Below are positions 1 to 8,318 of a stretch of 21,044 bases of DNA, piece after piece; position 1 is the first letter of the stretch; every line of letters starts with the position of its first letter. Location: positions 1-21,044 of IMG/VR virus record IMGVR_UViG_3300046455_000160; one strand, 5' to 3'. Source of the stretch: a virus. A program made the translations under genes and the position numbers. A model generated the notes under the pieces. That model was not told where the DNA came from. It saw only the letters and a list, made by a program, of their open reading frames with translations, and did no database searches.

Positions 1-216
1 GGCCATGCACTCGTGAAAGGTGATGTCGTGTTTGTTGCAATAGTCCTCGATGATCACGAACGGGATTTTGGCCGCGTGCTTCATTTCCGACCCACCATGC
101 ATCCCGGCGTTGTGCAGGGACTTGGTGTAGTCGGCGATGGGCGTGCAGTCCTGCGTGCGCTCGACTGTCATCTTCCCATCGTGGAAATGAAATTTCGTTT
201 CGAGGTCGAGCATCAT
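1..216 (-). CDS. Phage hypothetical protein, 3' part cut off by the window edge
   Basis: An open frame runs from an ATG at 216 to the left edge of the window, giving the first 72 residues (starts MMLDLETKFHFHDGK). The start overlaps the TGA of the preceding virion gene in an ATGA arrangement, and a GGAG lies a few bases upstream. The visible part has many His and Lys residues and no membrane segment. It lies downstream of the capsid block, where head-completion or neck genes usually sit. I do not recognise a named family, so any neck or tail role is inferred from position only. The C-terminus is not in this window. Confidence 0.75.
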   Translation of the reverse strand, partial: MMLDLETKFHFHDGKMTVERTQDCTPIADYTKSLHNAGMHGGSEMKHAAKIPFVIIEDYCNKHDITFHECMA

Positions 217-521
217 GCGTTCTCCACCGGAGAAACCTGCACAACACCCGCAGCAGTCACTTGAATGGCGGAGATCGACTTCAGCCCGCAGACGGCCAAG
301 ATGACGGCGTCACCTGGCTGAACCAGCAGGTCTGTCGTTACTGCAGTAGGCGTGCCGTTGCCGATTCGCACATACGCGGCGGCCGTAGCGGCGACACGGA
401 TGTATTTTGGCACCGCATTACCCATATCGAAGGGAATGGTGGCGCTGGCCGATACGCCAGACGTGGTGATAGACACACCGGTCGACGTCACCGTGATGGC
501 GTTTTCGAAGGTATTGCTCAT
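213..521 (-). CDS. Small beta-rich probable virion protein
   Basis: A 102-residue protein dominated by Val, Thr, Ala, Ser and Gly in an alternating pattern typical of beta-strands, with no membrane segment or signal peptide. It starts at 521 behind a GGAG, just downstream of a UUCG-loop terminator, and its stop overlaps the start of the next gene. The composition and its place two genes after the major capsid protein suggest a head decoration, head-tail joining or fibre-like component. That role is inferred; I see no diagnostic motif. Confidence 0.8.
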   Translation of the reverse strand: MSNTFENAITVTSTGVSITTSGVSASATIPFDMGNAVPKYIRVAATAAAYVRIGNGTPTAVTTDLLVQPGDAVILAVCGLKSISAIQVTAAGVVQVSPVENA

Positions 522-532
522 GAGCGAGCTCC

Positions 533-557
533 AAAGAAAAACGCCCCGAAGGGCGTC
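533..557 (-). terminator. Intrinsic terminator with UUCG loop between two virion genes
   Basis: On the minus strand a 6-bp stem (541-546 with 551-556) closes a cUUCGg tetraloop and is followed directly by a run of U. The U-tract runs into the Shine-Dalgarno of the gene starting at 521, so the hairpin lies inside the late operon rather than at its end. Confidence 0.8.
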
Positions 558-575
558 TAGTCAGGCGGCGTTGGT

Positions 576-998
576 TTAGGCCGGGTTCAGATGAAGGCTG
601 AGAGCACCAACGGCGGATGTTGCGGTGCCGGTCAGGTCGAAGCAGATCGAATCGCCAGCAGCGAGCAACAGGTCGCTTGCCGTGGTCGAGAGCGTCAATG
701 CCTGCTGGGTATTCACGGTGCCGACCAGGTTGAAACTACCGGTATGCAGCGCTGTGCCAGAGGTGATGGCTGTTCCGCTCGCCACCTTGCGAATGGTCGC
801 GGTGCAAGCACCACCAGTACCCGCCACATCAACCCGGCCACGAATGGCCTTGACGACGTAAGGGCGGTCAGCGGTGAACATGGTGCAATCAACGATTGAA
901 GCGGTGTAGTTCAGCGTGACGGGGAGGAATCCACCGTCGCCACCCGCCGTACCCTCGATGCCGAACGAGCCGTCGGCATTCTGTCTGAGCATGGGCAT
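576..998 (-). CDS. Small beta-rich probable virion protein (decoration-like)
   Basis: A 140-residue protein. The open frame extends further upstream to 1115, but that would overlap the capsid gene; the ATG at 998, with GGAG about 8 bases upstream, gives the N-terminus MPMLRQNADG. The rest is rich in Thr, Ala, Gly and Val and looks like an all-beta fold, with no membrane segment. It is the first gene after the major capsid gene and is separated from it by a UUCG terminator. A head decoration or stabilising protein fits position and composition, but no family motif proves it. Confidence 0.8.
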   Translation of the reverse strand: MPMLRQNADGSFGIEGTAGGDGGFLPVTLNYTASIVDCTMFTADRPYVVKAIRGRVDVAGTGGACTATIRKVASGTAITSGTALHTGSFNLVGTVNTQQALTLSTTASDLLLAAGDSICFDLTGTATSAVGALSLHLNPA

Positions 999-1010
999 GT
1001 CAAATTCTCC

Positions 1011-1040
1011 ACAAAGAAAAGGGGAGCCGAAGCTCCCCTT
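1011..1040 (-). terminator. Intrinsic terminator with UUCG loop directly after the major capsid gene
   Basis: A perfect 9-bp stem (1019-1027 with 1032-1040) closes a cUUCGg tetraloop on the minus strand and is followed by UUUUCUUU. It lies 18 bases after the capsid stop codon and just before the ribosome binding site of the next gene. Confidence 0.88.
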
Positions 1041-1057
1041 GGGTGATTGCCTTATGT

Positions 1058-1981
1058 TCAGGCGACGTCGTAGATCGCACCGTTCGCCTTGGGCGCACGG
1101 CATTCGACGGTCCACTCGACTTTCAGCATGCGCTTCTCGGCATCACCGGTTTTGGCCAGTTCGTCGGTGCTGAATGGGCGCAGGTAGCTGATCGCCCACT
1201 TGTCTGCCTGGAGCACGAACACGTCGTTCGCGTCCTGGAAGCGAGAAGGGATCGCCTTCAGCTCACCGAAGTCCGACACGTACACGTCGACCGAGGCGAA
1301 CAGCTTGGCGTCTTCGCTCTTGTCGAAGCGGGTAGCGTTACCGGTGAAGGTACTGAAGGTCTGCTTGGCACCAGGTGGCAGCAGGATCGAGTCAGGATCA
1401 CCGCCAGCCGTGAAGCACTTCTGCAGCACGTCCTTGAGGCGAGCCTCGGTGAACGCGATTGCAGTGCCCTTGGTACGACCGGTGTTGGCGGTGTACGACG
1501 CCAGGGTGCCGCCATTGCGGTTCACGTTGTCCACGACCCAGCCGACCAGGCCGCGAGATTGGCGCGGAGCAGTAGCCAGCACATCGAGCTGAGTGGCAGA
1601 GGTCTCCATGTCGCGGCGCAGTTCCAGCGAGGCCAGGCTGAGCTGGTAGGCCAGTTCATCCTTGCGGCCTGCAGGGTTCATGCCTTGCTGGGTGCCGGAC
1701 ACGATCACGGTTTTGGTCGAGATCTGGGTGCGGTTGTTCAGGCGCACGGTCGGCGTAACGGTCTTGGCGGCCGCGTCGTCACCTTCAGCCTGGGCGTTGT
1801 TGCTCACGGCAGACGCCAAGTCCTGGGTTTGCCATTCGTGCAGGGTGTTGGACGCCTTGCCCTTGGCTGCCAGCGAGATGAACGGCGTGGCAGTCGGGGA
1901 AATGCGGTAGATGGTGTCGGTCAGGTCCTCACGGTTGCCGATGGCGGCCGTGGTGAGGAAAGTGCCACTAGGTGCGGTCAT
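1058..1981 (-). CDS. Major capsid protein, SU10/DUF5309-like
   Basis: A 307-residue protein that I assign to the SU10-type major capsid family (DUF5309), which makes the icosahedral shell of several tailed phages. Supporting features are the N-terminal region with IYRISPTATPF (residues about 23-33), the central stretch with STKTVIVSGTQQGMNPAGRK, and the C-terminal TVECRAPKANG segment; these are recognised from memory of the family. It starts at 1981 behind GGAG, 15 bases after the scaffold-like gene, in the order portal, accessory, scaffold, capsid. A strong terminator right behind the gene suggests that a high-level capsid transcript ends here. Confidence 0.88.
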   Translation of the reverse strand: MTAPSGTFLTTAAIGNREDLTDTIYRISPTATPFISLAAKGKASNTLHEWQTQDLASAVSNNAQAEGDDAAAKTVTPTVRLNNRTQISTKTVIVSGTQQGMNPAGRKDELAYQLSLASLELRRDMETSATQLDVLATAPRQSRGLVGWVVDNVNRNGGTLASYTANTGRTKGTAIAFTEARLKDVLQKCFTAGGDPDSILLPPGAKQTFSTFTGNATRFDKSEDAKLFASVDVYVSDFGELKAIPSRFQDANDVFVLQADKWAISYLRPFSTDELAKTGDAEKRMLKVEWTVECRAPKANGAIYDVA

Positions 1982-1996
1982 GATGTTGCTCCGGAA

Positions 1997-2989
1997 TTAA
2001 TCAAGGAATTGGCGAAATACTTGAGCGCCCGTCTCGACAGTCCCATTGCGCTCATGCCGTTTCGCGGCAGTAGTGCGGCCATCGGGAGCGCCGTTCGACG
2101 TAACGCCTGGCTTGACCACCCGCTGCGGGGCTTCTTGGACCTTCTTGGCTTGCACATTGGCTTTGGCCATTAGTTGGTCGTAGAGCATCGCCTTGCGTGC
2201 AACGAGCACGTGGCGGTGGTCGGCAATGGACGAAATGTCCTCAGCCTCGAACCCCTGCTCTTGCAGGAACTTCGAGATAGCGGTTTTTTCGGCTGCAGCC
2301 TTGGCATCGTCTTTCCAGTCCGGGAGCTTGGCGAGGAGGTTGTCCTGCTGCTCGGCCAGGTAACTTTGGTGGGCTTGTGCCTGTTCGTGCTGGAACTGCT
2401 GGGCGAGTTTTTGGCGTTCCTGAGCGTTTTGCTGATACAGCGCTTGTCTCTGTTGAAAGAGTTGCTGCTGCTTCAGGTACTCCACCGGATCTGACTCGAT
2501 CAGTGCGTTCCAGTCGATTTGACTTTGTTGTTCAAGGGCGCCTTCGAGCTGAGCAGCCATGCGTTCGAGCTTGGAGTGGTACTCCTGACGCTCTTGCTGG
2601 GCCTGCTGGACGACGGCATCTGCGGTCTTGCGTTGCTCGGCGGCCTCCATCGTCTTCTTGGTGTAGTCAGACTGACGCTGGTAGCCATTCAACAGCTCGC
2701 TCAGGGGAACCTGAACCTCCTTGCCATCAATCTTGACGGTGAAGGTTTGCGCCTCTTCCTCGGACTCGCCGGGTTCTGCTTCTTCCTCCAGCTCAGCCTC
2801 GACTTCAGGCTCAACCGGTTGTTCTGGGTGTTCTTCAGTGCCTTCTGGCTGCTCGGTAGCAACAGGCGGGTCAAGCAACGCAGCAAACGCCATCGCGCCG
2901 CCATTGACGTCAAGCGCGCCGCCGCCACTGTCGCCGCCGGCTTCGTTCATGAGGAAATGGCCGAGTGCGCGGTGAATAAACATGCTCAT
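1997..2989 (-). CDS. Scaffold-like head assembly protein
   Basis: A 330-residue, highly charged protein with an acidic Glu/Pro-rich stretch at about residues 43-80, then a segment carrying KIDGKEVQVPLSELLNGYQRQSDYTKK, then a long Gln/Glu/Ala-rich region (about 110-220) expected to form coiled coil. It lies between the portal cluster and the capsid gene, the usual place for an internal scaffold. The function is inferred from composition and position, since scaffolds diverge strongly. Two ATGs, at 2989 and 2983, could start it; 2989 has GAGGG about 7 bases upstream. No protease domain is visible. Confidence 0.83.
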   Translation of the reverse strand: MSMFIHRALGHFLMNEAGGDSGGGALDVNGGAMAFAALLDPPVATEQPEGTEEHPEQPVEPEVEAELEEEAEPGESEEEAQTFTVKIDGKEVQVPLSELLNGYQRQSDYTKKTMEAAEQRKTADAVVQQAQQERQEYHSKLERMAAQLEGALEQQSQIDWNALIESDPVEYLKQQQLFQQRQALYQQNAQERQKLAQQFQHEQAQAHQSYLAEQQDNLLAKLPDWKDDAKAAAEKTAISKFLQEQGFEAEDISSIADHRHVLVARKAMLYDQLMAKANVQAKKVQEAPQRVVKPGVTSNGAPDGRTTAAKRHERNGTVETGAQVFRQFLD

Positions 2990-3049
2990 TGATTGTCCCT
3001 CGAGGGATTCATTTGCGAATGATTACGGATTGGCCAGTGAGGTAGGCCC

Positions 3050-3340
3050 TCAGAACCGCAAGATCTCTTTGGCGCGGTCCGCGAGTGTTTTCTTGTGCTG
3101 CAACTCCAGATCCGCCAACTTGCCCGTCTCCAGGCTGTGCGTGATCGTGGCCTTCAACTTGGTCAGCAACTGGAGCGACAGATAGATCTTCTCCCTGCCC
3201 TCCGCGTCTCTTGCTGGAGAGGTTCGCCATGCTTCGGTCAACTCCTGCTCAATACCTTCAAATGCCCAGATGAACGCCTCGTTTTCGAGGCACTCCTTGG
3301 CCCGGTTGCCCTCGTAGATCCGCTCTTCAAGCGTTGCCAT
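3050..3340 (-). CDS. Small helical protein between portal and scaffold
   Basis: A 96-residue protein (starts MATLEERIYEG) that looks almost wholly alpha-helical and charged, with no Cys cluster or membrane segment. The frame allows a start at 3364, but the ATG at 3340 has GAGG about 6 bases upstream and gives a short overlap with the end of the portal gene, which is usual in this operon. Its place suggests a head-assembly accessory role. I do not recognise the family. Confidence 0.78.
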   Translation of the reverse strand: MATLEERIYEGNRAKECLENEAFIWAFEGIEQELTEAWRTSPARDAEGREKIYLSLQLLTKLKATITHSLETGKLADLELQHKKTLADRAKEILRF

Positions 3341-5600
3341 TCGGCGCCTCTTTGGTGGCTGCACTGGTCTGCGCGTTGCTCATGCTGGTGTGGGCCTGAA
3401 TCTGCGCCACCAGCACCTTGGTTTCGTTGTCTGCCACGGTCTTCCACTGGTTGAACTCGAGCTGCATGCGGAGCTGCTCGGTCTTCTGCTGCTCTTTGAG
3501 CGCATCCAGTTGGGCCTGCTGCTGACTCTCCAGCGTCTTCTGGTCGGCCTCGACCTGCTGGCGATTGGCATCGACTTGGGCCTGCATCTGCATGCGCGCC
3601 TGCTCAAGCTGAAGCTCGTGATCGCGTTTGGCCTGATCGAGCTGAGCGTTATGCTGCAACTCCATCTGCTTGAGCTGAGTGCTCGACTGCAGCTTGGCCT
3701 GCTCGATCTGCATCTGCGCCTGAGCCTTCATCTGCTCAGGATCAGGCTTGTCCTGCTGCTGGTTCTTCGAGGGATCGGTGAAGAACTTGTCGGCATTCTT
3801 GAAGCCGAGCTGCTTGGAGAGCTCGGTAGCCGCGTGGTAGATGTTGTCCGGGGTCGCAATGCCAATCTCCAAGCCTTGCGCCTGTACTTGGCCCAGCATG
3901 GTCAGGTGCTGGATCTTCTGGTCCTTGTTGCCCATGCCAATGCCGACGTTGATGCACACGTCGAACTGGTTGCTCCACTCGCGGGGATCTATCGGCACCC
4001 AGCCACCGGTCAGCTTGACGATCTGTTCTTTCTGCTGGTACTGGCAGACCAGCTTCAGGATCAGCTTGAACAGGTCGACATAGCCCTCGGAGAAGTTGCG
4101 AGCGATCAGATCGAGGCGCATGTCGGCGCGGTTGGTGATGACGTTCACGCCGGTAGCGGTATCGTTCAGCGAGCCGCTGTCATTACCTTGGCTGTAGCGC
4201 GTCCAGCCGGTCTTGTTCTCCAAGTCCTGCTGCATGTACTCCATCATCTGCATGGAGTTGCCAATGTCTGGTGCGCCCTGATCGAGACGGCCGACAGCCA
4301 TGTTGTCCTTGACTCGAACAACGCCGCCCGGGCGCGAGGTCAGCAGGTCGTCAAGATTGACCTTGCCCTCGACCGCGAAGTACCGGCCATTCACGGCCAG
4401 ATACATGTTGTCGAGCTGGGCGCGCAGAATGCTGGTCTTGGTCTTCTGGCTTTCCATCGCCAGATCAGCCACCGACAGCCCGAAGAACTGGTGTGGCAGC
4501 GGTACAGGGGTGATCGACACAAACGGAATGGCGTCGACTGGCTCGTTGTCCAGCAGCGTGTTGCCGGCCATCGTGACCTTGCGCAGCTCGGCAATGCCGT
4601 CGCCGTCGAAGTCGCAGCGGATGTAGGCCTCGACGACCCAGATTAGGTCTTGGCTCTTGTCGCCATCACCGTTGTCATCGGCATAGGCGTTCTCGTCGTT
4701 GTAGCTCAGGCGCTGGACGCGCTCGGAGTTGACCGCCTGATCGCCGTCCTGCGAGGTCAGATCATCCACGTTCTTGTAGCCCATGGATTTCAGTTCAGAC
4801 CGCGAGCGCTGTAGCCTGTGAGCTACGAGCGAGGATGTCTCGATATCCTTGGCGTTGCGTGATATCAGGAACTCTTCAGGCGGCACGTTCTCGATGCACA
4901 CCTTACCCTCGGTCTTGGTGCGCTTGCAGACGACGTCGTAGACCAGCTTTGGCGGCTGAGCCTGGATCATCTGGATTTGCTGCATGACCTGAGGCCCGGA
5001 CTGCGGTTGAGCCTGAGCCTGCTGTGTCAGTTGGGCTATCGCCTGCTGACGCTGTTCTTGGTCATCCTCGTCTACAGACGTGGAGTGTTCGGTGATCTTG
5101 ACATCGTCGTCTTCCATCAGCTGAGTCAGCTCGACTTCCGACAGGCCGCGGTACTCCTCGCGAGTTTCCTCGTTGCGAGTGTCCCACCAGACCTTGACGA
5201 TGCCGTTCTTCTGAAGCAGCGCATCCTTCATCCAGGTGTAAGCGATGCGGTGGCCGTTGTTCTTCTTGTAGAAGAGGTAGTTGACGTATTCAGTCGCCTG
5301 CTCGGCCTTCTGCTCGTCGCCGGGCTTGGTCGCCTCGAACTCAGCCACAGTGTCGGAACCCACGAACGTGACCATCAGCTGGGGCATCATCGACTCAATG
5401 GTGTCGCGCACGTCGGTAGAGACCACAGACGAGCGACCCTCGACCTCAGGCGGCGCCAAATCACCCACTGCCATGCCGAGGTAGTAGTACATCGACTTCT
5501 GCCGCGCCTGGCTCAGCTTGGACGATGAATACCCAAGCGACTGGCGCATCTCGGCCTCAACCAAGGCCTTAAGTTCGTCCTCGGTCAGACCCTTAGTCAT
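3327..5600 (-). CDS. Portal protein (large, podovirus/P22-type size)
   Basis: A 757-residue protein immediately downstream of the large terminase gene. As a dodecameric portal it would form the DNA entry vertex of the head and dock the terminase. Family-like segments include LAPPEVEGRSSVVSTDVRD near residue 48, RCDFDGDGIAELRKV near 330, and an ITNRADMRLDLIARNFSEG segment in the stem/wing region. The last 140 residues are very rich in Gln, Glu, Lys and Met and should form a long coiled coil, comparable in place to the C-terminal barrel of P22-like portals. The size matches the large podovirus portals. The start at 5600 has AGGG upstream and lies 9 bases after the terminase stop. Confidence 0.87.
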   Translation of the reverse strand: MTKGLTEDELKALVEAEMRQSLGYSSSKLSQARQKSMYYYLGMAVGDLAPPEVEGRSSVVSTDVRDTIESMMPQLMVTFVGSDTVAEFEATKPGDEQKAEQATEYVNYLFYKKNNGHRIAYTWMKDALLQKNGIVKVWWDTRNEETREEYRGLSEVELTQLMEDDDVKITEHSTSVDEDDQEQRQQAIAQLTQQAQAQPQSGPQVMQQIQMIQAQPPKLVYDVVCKRTKTEGKVCIENVPPEEFLISRNAKDIETSSLVAHRLQRSRSELKSMGYKNVDDLTSQDGDQAVNSERVQRLSYNDENAYADDNGDGDKSQDLIWVVEAYIRCDFDGDGIAELRKVTMAGNTLLDNEPVDAIPFVSITPVPLPHQFFGLSVADLAMESQKTKTSILRAQLDNMYLAVNGRYFAVEGKVNLDDLLTSRPGGVVRVKDNMAVGRLDQGAPDIGNSMQMMEYMQQDLENKTGWTRYSQGNDSGSLNDTATGVNVITNRADMRLDLIARNFSEGYVDLFKLILKLVCQYQQKEQIVKLTGGWVPIDPREWSNQFDVCINVGIGMGNKDQKIQHLTMLGQVQAQGLEIGIATPDNIYHAATELSKQLGFKNADKFFTDPSKNQQQDKPDPEQMKAQAQMQIEQAKLQSSTQLKQMELQHNAQLDQAKRDHELQLEQARMQMQAQVDANRQQVEADQKTLESQQQAQLDALKEQQKTEQLRMQLEFNQWKTVADNETKVLVAQIQAHTSMSNAQTSAATKEAPNGNA

Positions 5601-5609
5601 TTCGTGCCC

Positions 5610-6917
5610 TTATGCGTTGTTGAGCTTTGGATAATTGAGGGGTTGCGATTCTTTCGGCTCTTCCCAGATGACGCAGACCAGGCCGAAAGCGTCGGCACTG
5701 TGGCTTGACCAGTCATGTTCTGGCCCGAGACCAATATCGCGCTGCTCATCCCACTTCTCTCGATACCAGCCGAGAGCGGCGAGACCGTCTTCTGTGGTTT
5801 CCTCGTGGAAACGGATCTGAGGAAACAGGGCGCGGGCGCGCTCTACGCGCATCATTGCGGCCCCCTTGCCTTGGTTTGGGATCACCGTTACGTCGTACCC
5901 AGCATCAGTCAGGGCTGACTCGTAGGACACGTCGTAGACCTTGTCCTGTGTCGAGCCATCGTGAGGCAGATAGAACTGCGCGCGCCCAGGGACGTACCCA
6001 TTCAGGCGGCACCATACTAGGTGCGCGTCGATGGGCTGGCCTGAAACCTCGTAATGGTTAACAAGCCGGATCTCCATACCGATGAACTGAACAGCCCAGA
6101 TGACGAAGTTGTCTGCCTTGGCGCCAGTCCCGCCGATGTCGCAGACCAAGCGGATAGTCATCAGCGGATCTGCAGGGAAGAAGCCAATGCGGCCCTCTTC
6201 TTTCACCTTGATCAGATGCTTGGCGAAATAGGCACCTTTGAGCGCTGTCACGTAAGCACCATCCCAAATATGCGGGTATTGCTCTGGCTGCTCTTTGAGA
6301 TCGCGTTGACGATCTCGCTCAAGCTTTGCCGGGAACTGCGTGTTGTCTTTCCAGTTGAGCTGGACAACCTTAATCAGGCTGTCTTTGATGAAGCGGAATC
6401 GCTTTTCAACCGGTGCCTTCTTGCGCTTCGGGTTCCAGGTGACCCAAAGCTCAGCGTTCCAGTCTTCACCCTCTTCGCGAAGCGTGGGGATCAGCGTTGT
6501 CCATGCCTCATCAGTGACCGGCTCGGCTTCGTCAACCCAGCAGATCAGGATGCGACCTTTCGACTTGATCGAGGCGATGTTGCGGTCGAGACCGGCGAAC
6601 GCGAACCAGATGCGCTTGTCGCGACTTCTGATGTACGTGTCGCCGATCTCGTAATAGGCCTTTAGGAATGGCTCCTCTTCGATAGCCCGAACACACTCCT
6701 CGAAGGAAGAGTCGGCCAGCGAGTTCATGAACTGGCGACCACAGAGCAGAATCCCTTTAACCCCCTGCTTTCCATACATGTAGCCGCGAACTGCGAGCAT
6801 TGTGGCGAAACTGCGTGTCTTGCCTGAGCCGCGACCGCCGAACGCGCCACGAACGTCAGCCGCACCCTGGAACACTGGAATCAGTTTCTCAGGGATCTTG
6901 AGTTGAGCGACCGCCAT
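5610..6917 (-). CDS. Terminase large subunit
   Basis: A 435-residue DNA-packaging motor with ATPase and headful/site nuclease activity. Walker A is GGRGSGKT at residues 27-34, Walker B is ILICWVDE with D129 and E130 at 123-130, and a coupling motif WVTWNP sits at 158-163. Candidate RNase H-like nuclease acidic residues are D260 (CDIGG), D320 (LPHDGS) and D409 (HSADAFG). The length and motifs fit the PBSX/Terminase_3-type group. The start at 6917 overlaps the terminase small subunit stop by one base (TAATG), indicating translational coupling. The portal gene follows after 9 bases. Confidence 0.95.
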   Translation of the reverse strand: MAVAQLKIPEKLIPVFQGAADVRGAFGGRGSGKTRSFATMLAVRGYMYGKQGVKGILLCGRQFMNSLADSSFEECVRAIEEEPFLKAYYEIGDTYIRSRDKRIWFAFAGLDRNIASIKSKGRILICWVDEAEPVTDEAWTTLIPTLREEGEDWNAELWVTWNPKRKKAPVEKRFRFIKDSLIKVVQLNWKDNTQFPAKLERDRQRDLKEQPEQYPHIWDGAYVTALKGAYFAKHLIKVKEEGRIGFFPADPLMTIRLVCDIGGTGAKADNFVIWAVQFIGMEIRLVNHYEVSGQPIDAHLVWCRLNGYVPGRAQFYLPHDGSTQDKVYDVSYESALTDAGYDVTVIPNQGKGAAMMRVERARALFPQIRFHEETTEDGLAALGWYREKWDEQRDIGLGPEHDWSSHSADAFGLVCVIWEEPKESQPLNYPKLNNA

Positions 6918-7423
6918 TACATCGCGACCAGTTCAATTCTCGTTACTGTGTCGCCTTTGTCACCCTCGCCATTGTCGTCGCCGAGGTTGTAAGCCTGGCG
7001 CTCGCCCTTGATGACCTTGAGCTGAGCATCGACGCCAGCGTTCAAGGCCCGGGAGAAGTCGCCCATGTTCTCTTCGTCAACCACCACGCTGCTCAGTGCA
7101 ACACGCAGCTTGTTGGCGATCGCTCTCCAGTGACCGAGATCAACACGGTGAGCCAGTACAACAGAGGCCGCCTCATCAGCAGCCTCTTCAACTATCTCGG
7201 AGTCTTCACGCAGCGTGGCGTCAGTGCGTGAAGCATTGCGTGAAAGCTTGCCATTGGTTGCAGCGCGGACTTGTTCAGTGAGGTCGCGCAACCAGCCATA
7301 CTTCTTGGCTCGACTGCGGATCGTTCCCTCGTTGGTGCCGTACTTCTCTGCAATACCACGCAGTGAAAGCGAGCCGGCCCGATAGGCGCTTTCGATCGCC
7401 TCCCAATCGGGCTTGGCTGTCAT
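6917..7423 (-). CDS. Terminase small subunit
   Basis: A 168-residue protein with an N-terminal helix-turn-helix: residues about 5-45 carry WEAIESAYRAGSLSLRGIAEKYG and TIRSRAKKYGW, the pattern of a DNA-binding terminase small subunit. The middle is helical and suited to oligomerisation. The C-terminus is acidic and Gly-rich. It would recognise the packaging site and recruit the large subunit, whose gene overlaps its stop codon. AGGA lies about 8 bases before the start at 7423. Confidence 0.87.
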   Translation of the reverse strand: MTAKPDWEAIESAYRAGSLSLRGIAEKYGTNEGTIRSRAKKYGWLRDLTEQVRAATNGKLSRNASRTDATLREDSEIVEEAADEAASVVLAHRVDLGHWRAIANKLRVALSSVVVDEENMGDFSRALNAGVDAQLKVIKGERQAYNLGDDNGEGDKGDTVTRIELVAM

Positions 7424-7438
7424 GTTGGAGTCCTTCAG

Positions 7439-7597
7439 TTATTCGATCTCGCGGTAGCGAGTGAGCTGCTTGACCTGAGCGCGAATGACCTCTTCGTCAA
7501 CCTCAAGCCCAGCCATGTAGGCGAATGCGTAGACTGCACGGACGTAGGCTCTGAACCACCACGGCAGATAAGCGCGAACCTTGATCTGGCGTGTCAT
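7439..7597 (-). CDS. Small phage protein of unknown function between holin and terminase
   Basis: A 52-residue basic, aromatic-rich protein (starts MTRQIKVRAYLPWWFRAYV). Its start lies one base beyond the TGA of the upstream DUF7940-like gene (TGACATG), with no good Shine-Dalgarno, so coupled translation is likely. It ends 16 bases before the terminase small subunit gene. The central segment is amphipathic rather than a clear membrane helix. I do not recognise the family. Confidence 0.65.
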   Translation of the reverse strand: MTRQIKVRAYLPWWFRAYVRAVYAFAYMAGLEVDEEVIRAQVKQLTRYREIE

Positions 7598-7598
7598 G

Positions 7599-7805
7599 TC
7601 ACGCAGCCGGAGGATCTTGCTTGATGATGCGACCGAGGATCACGGCTGCACCAAGGAATGCGTTTACAGTGGCAAACACACCTGGGGACACAACACCTTG
7701 CAGCGCGGGCCAGTAGGTAGCTGCAGCGTTCAACGCGACGAGGATCGCGGCAATCTGCACGCTGTACATCTTCCAGAGCTGCTGCCATTGGGGAATGAGG
7801 TTCAT
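7599..7805 (-). CDS. Small two-helix membrane protein, DUF7940/holin-like
   Basis: A 68-residue protein with two probable membrane segments at about residues 14-31 and 40-59 and a short charged tail. The pattern and wording (residues 12-35 carry MYSVQIAAILVALNAAATYWPAL) match the small phage holin-like proteins I know as DUF7940. It would sit in the inner membrane and time lysis or assist another holin. GGAG precedes the start at 7805. It lies 12 bases downstream of a second, larger membrane protein, so the two probably work together. Confidence 0.8.
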   Translation of the reverse strand: MNLIPQWQQLWKMYSVQIAAILVALNAAATYWPALQGVVSPGVFATVNAFLGAAVILGRIIKQDPPAA

Positions 7806-7817
7806 GTGCGCTCCGAG

Positions 7818-8231
7818 TTACTGCGGCGTGATGCTGTTGGTGATGGTCTTCTTCAGGTCAGTCAGGTCAGTGGCAAGCTGCGCCAAGTCCTTATCCTTGC
7901 GATTCTCGGCCCACTTGAACCAGGCGCGGACCAATACCCATGCAGGAAGGCCGCAGACGAAGATGATGCCGCCGATCGCAATCAGGCCGATGTCGTCATG
8001 GGCCCAGACGCCAAGATTGAACCAGCGCACCACGAAGGCGCCGCCGCAGATACTGGAGACGGTAGTGCTGATCATGGCGACGACGAATTCTCGAACTGTC
8101 TTCGGGAGCGTCATGGCCATCACGACGATTGCTGCGAGTACAGCCACGAAACCGAAGGCTCCGAGCTTGTAGAGCGCGATACCACCAAATGCGGTCAACG
8201 GTCCGGGCTCTGACATGGCTTGCGATCTCAT
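7818..8231 (-). CDS. Holin-like inner membrane protein
   Basis: A 137-residue protein with three predicted membrane segments at about residues 23-41, 49-69 and 80-104, followed by a charged, probably cytoplasmic tail (RKDKDLAQLATDLTDLKK). This layout and its place as first gene of the late operon fit a class I-type holin. The start at 8231 has CGAGG 6 bases upstream; an in-frame ATG at 8216 is an alternative, which could give a dual-start pair as in lambda S. No endolysin gene follows, so the assignment rests on topology and position. Confidence 0.75.
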   Translation of the reverse strand: MRSQAMSEPGPLTAFGGIALYKLGAFGFVAVLAAIVVMAMTLPKTVREFVVAMISTTVSSICGGAFVVRWFNLGVWAHDDIGLIAIGGIIFVCGLPAWVLVRAWFKWAENRKDKDLAQLATDLTDLKKTITNSITPQ

Positions 8232-8259
8232 AGGCGCCTCGTGGGTCTCGGCGTTGGGG

Positions 8260-8286
8260 AATAAAAAGGGCCGTGGTGAGCGGCCA
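8260..8286 (-). terminator. Second late-leader intrinsic terminator
   Basis: On the minus strand a 5-bp GGCCG/CGGCC stem with a 7-base loop is followed by C and a U-rich tract (8260-8267). It stands about 30 bases upstream of the holin start, behind another terminator, and would need antitermination for late expression. Confidence 0.7.
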
Positions 8287-8318
8287 AGCGCTGGAGGGGC
8301 AGCGATGAATTCTGGGCA

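Noticed and set aside
576-1115. Longer 179-residue version of the decoration-like gene
   Set aside because: The extra 39 residues would overlap the capsid gene end and span the terminator hairpin; the ATG at 998 has a proper ribosome site.
1043-2173. Long plus-strand frame (376 codons) opposite the capsid and scaffold genes
   Set aside because: It is antisense to the recognised capsid gene, has no ribosome site, and its product is low-complexity with many Arg/Gly/Val as expected for a mirror frame of GC-rich coding DNA.
3390-4646. Long plus-strand frame (418 codons) opposite the portal gene
   Set aside because: Leu/His/Gln-rich product that is the complement of the portal coiled-coil and stem; no start signal or family likeness.
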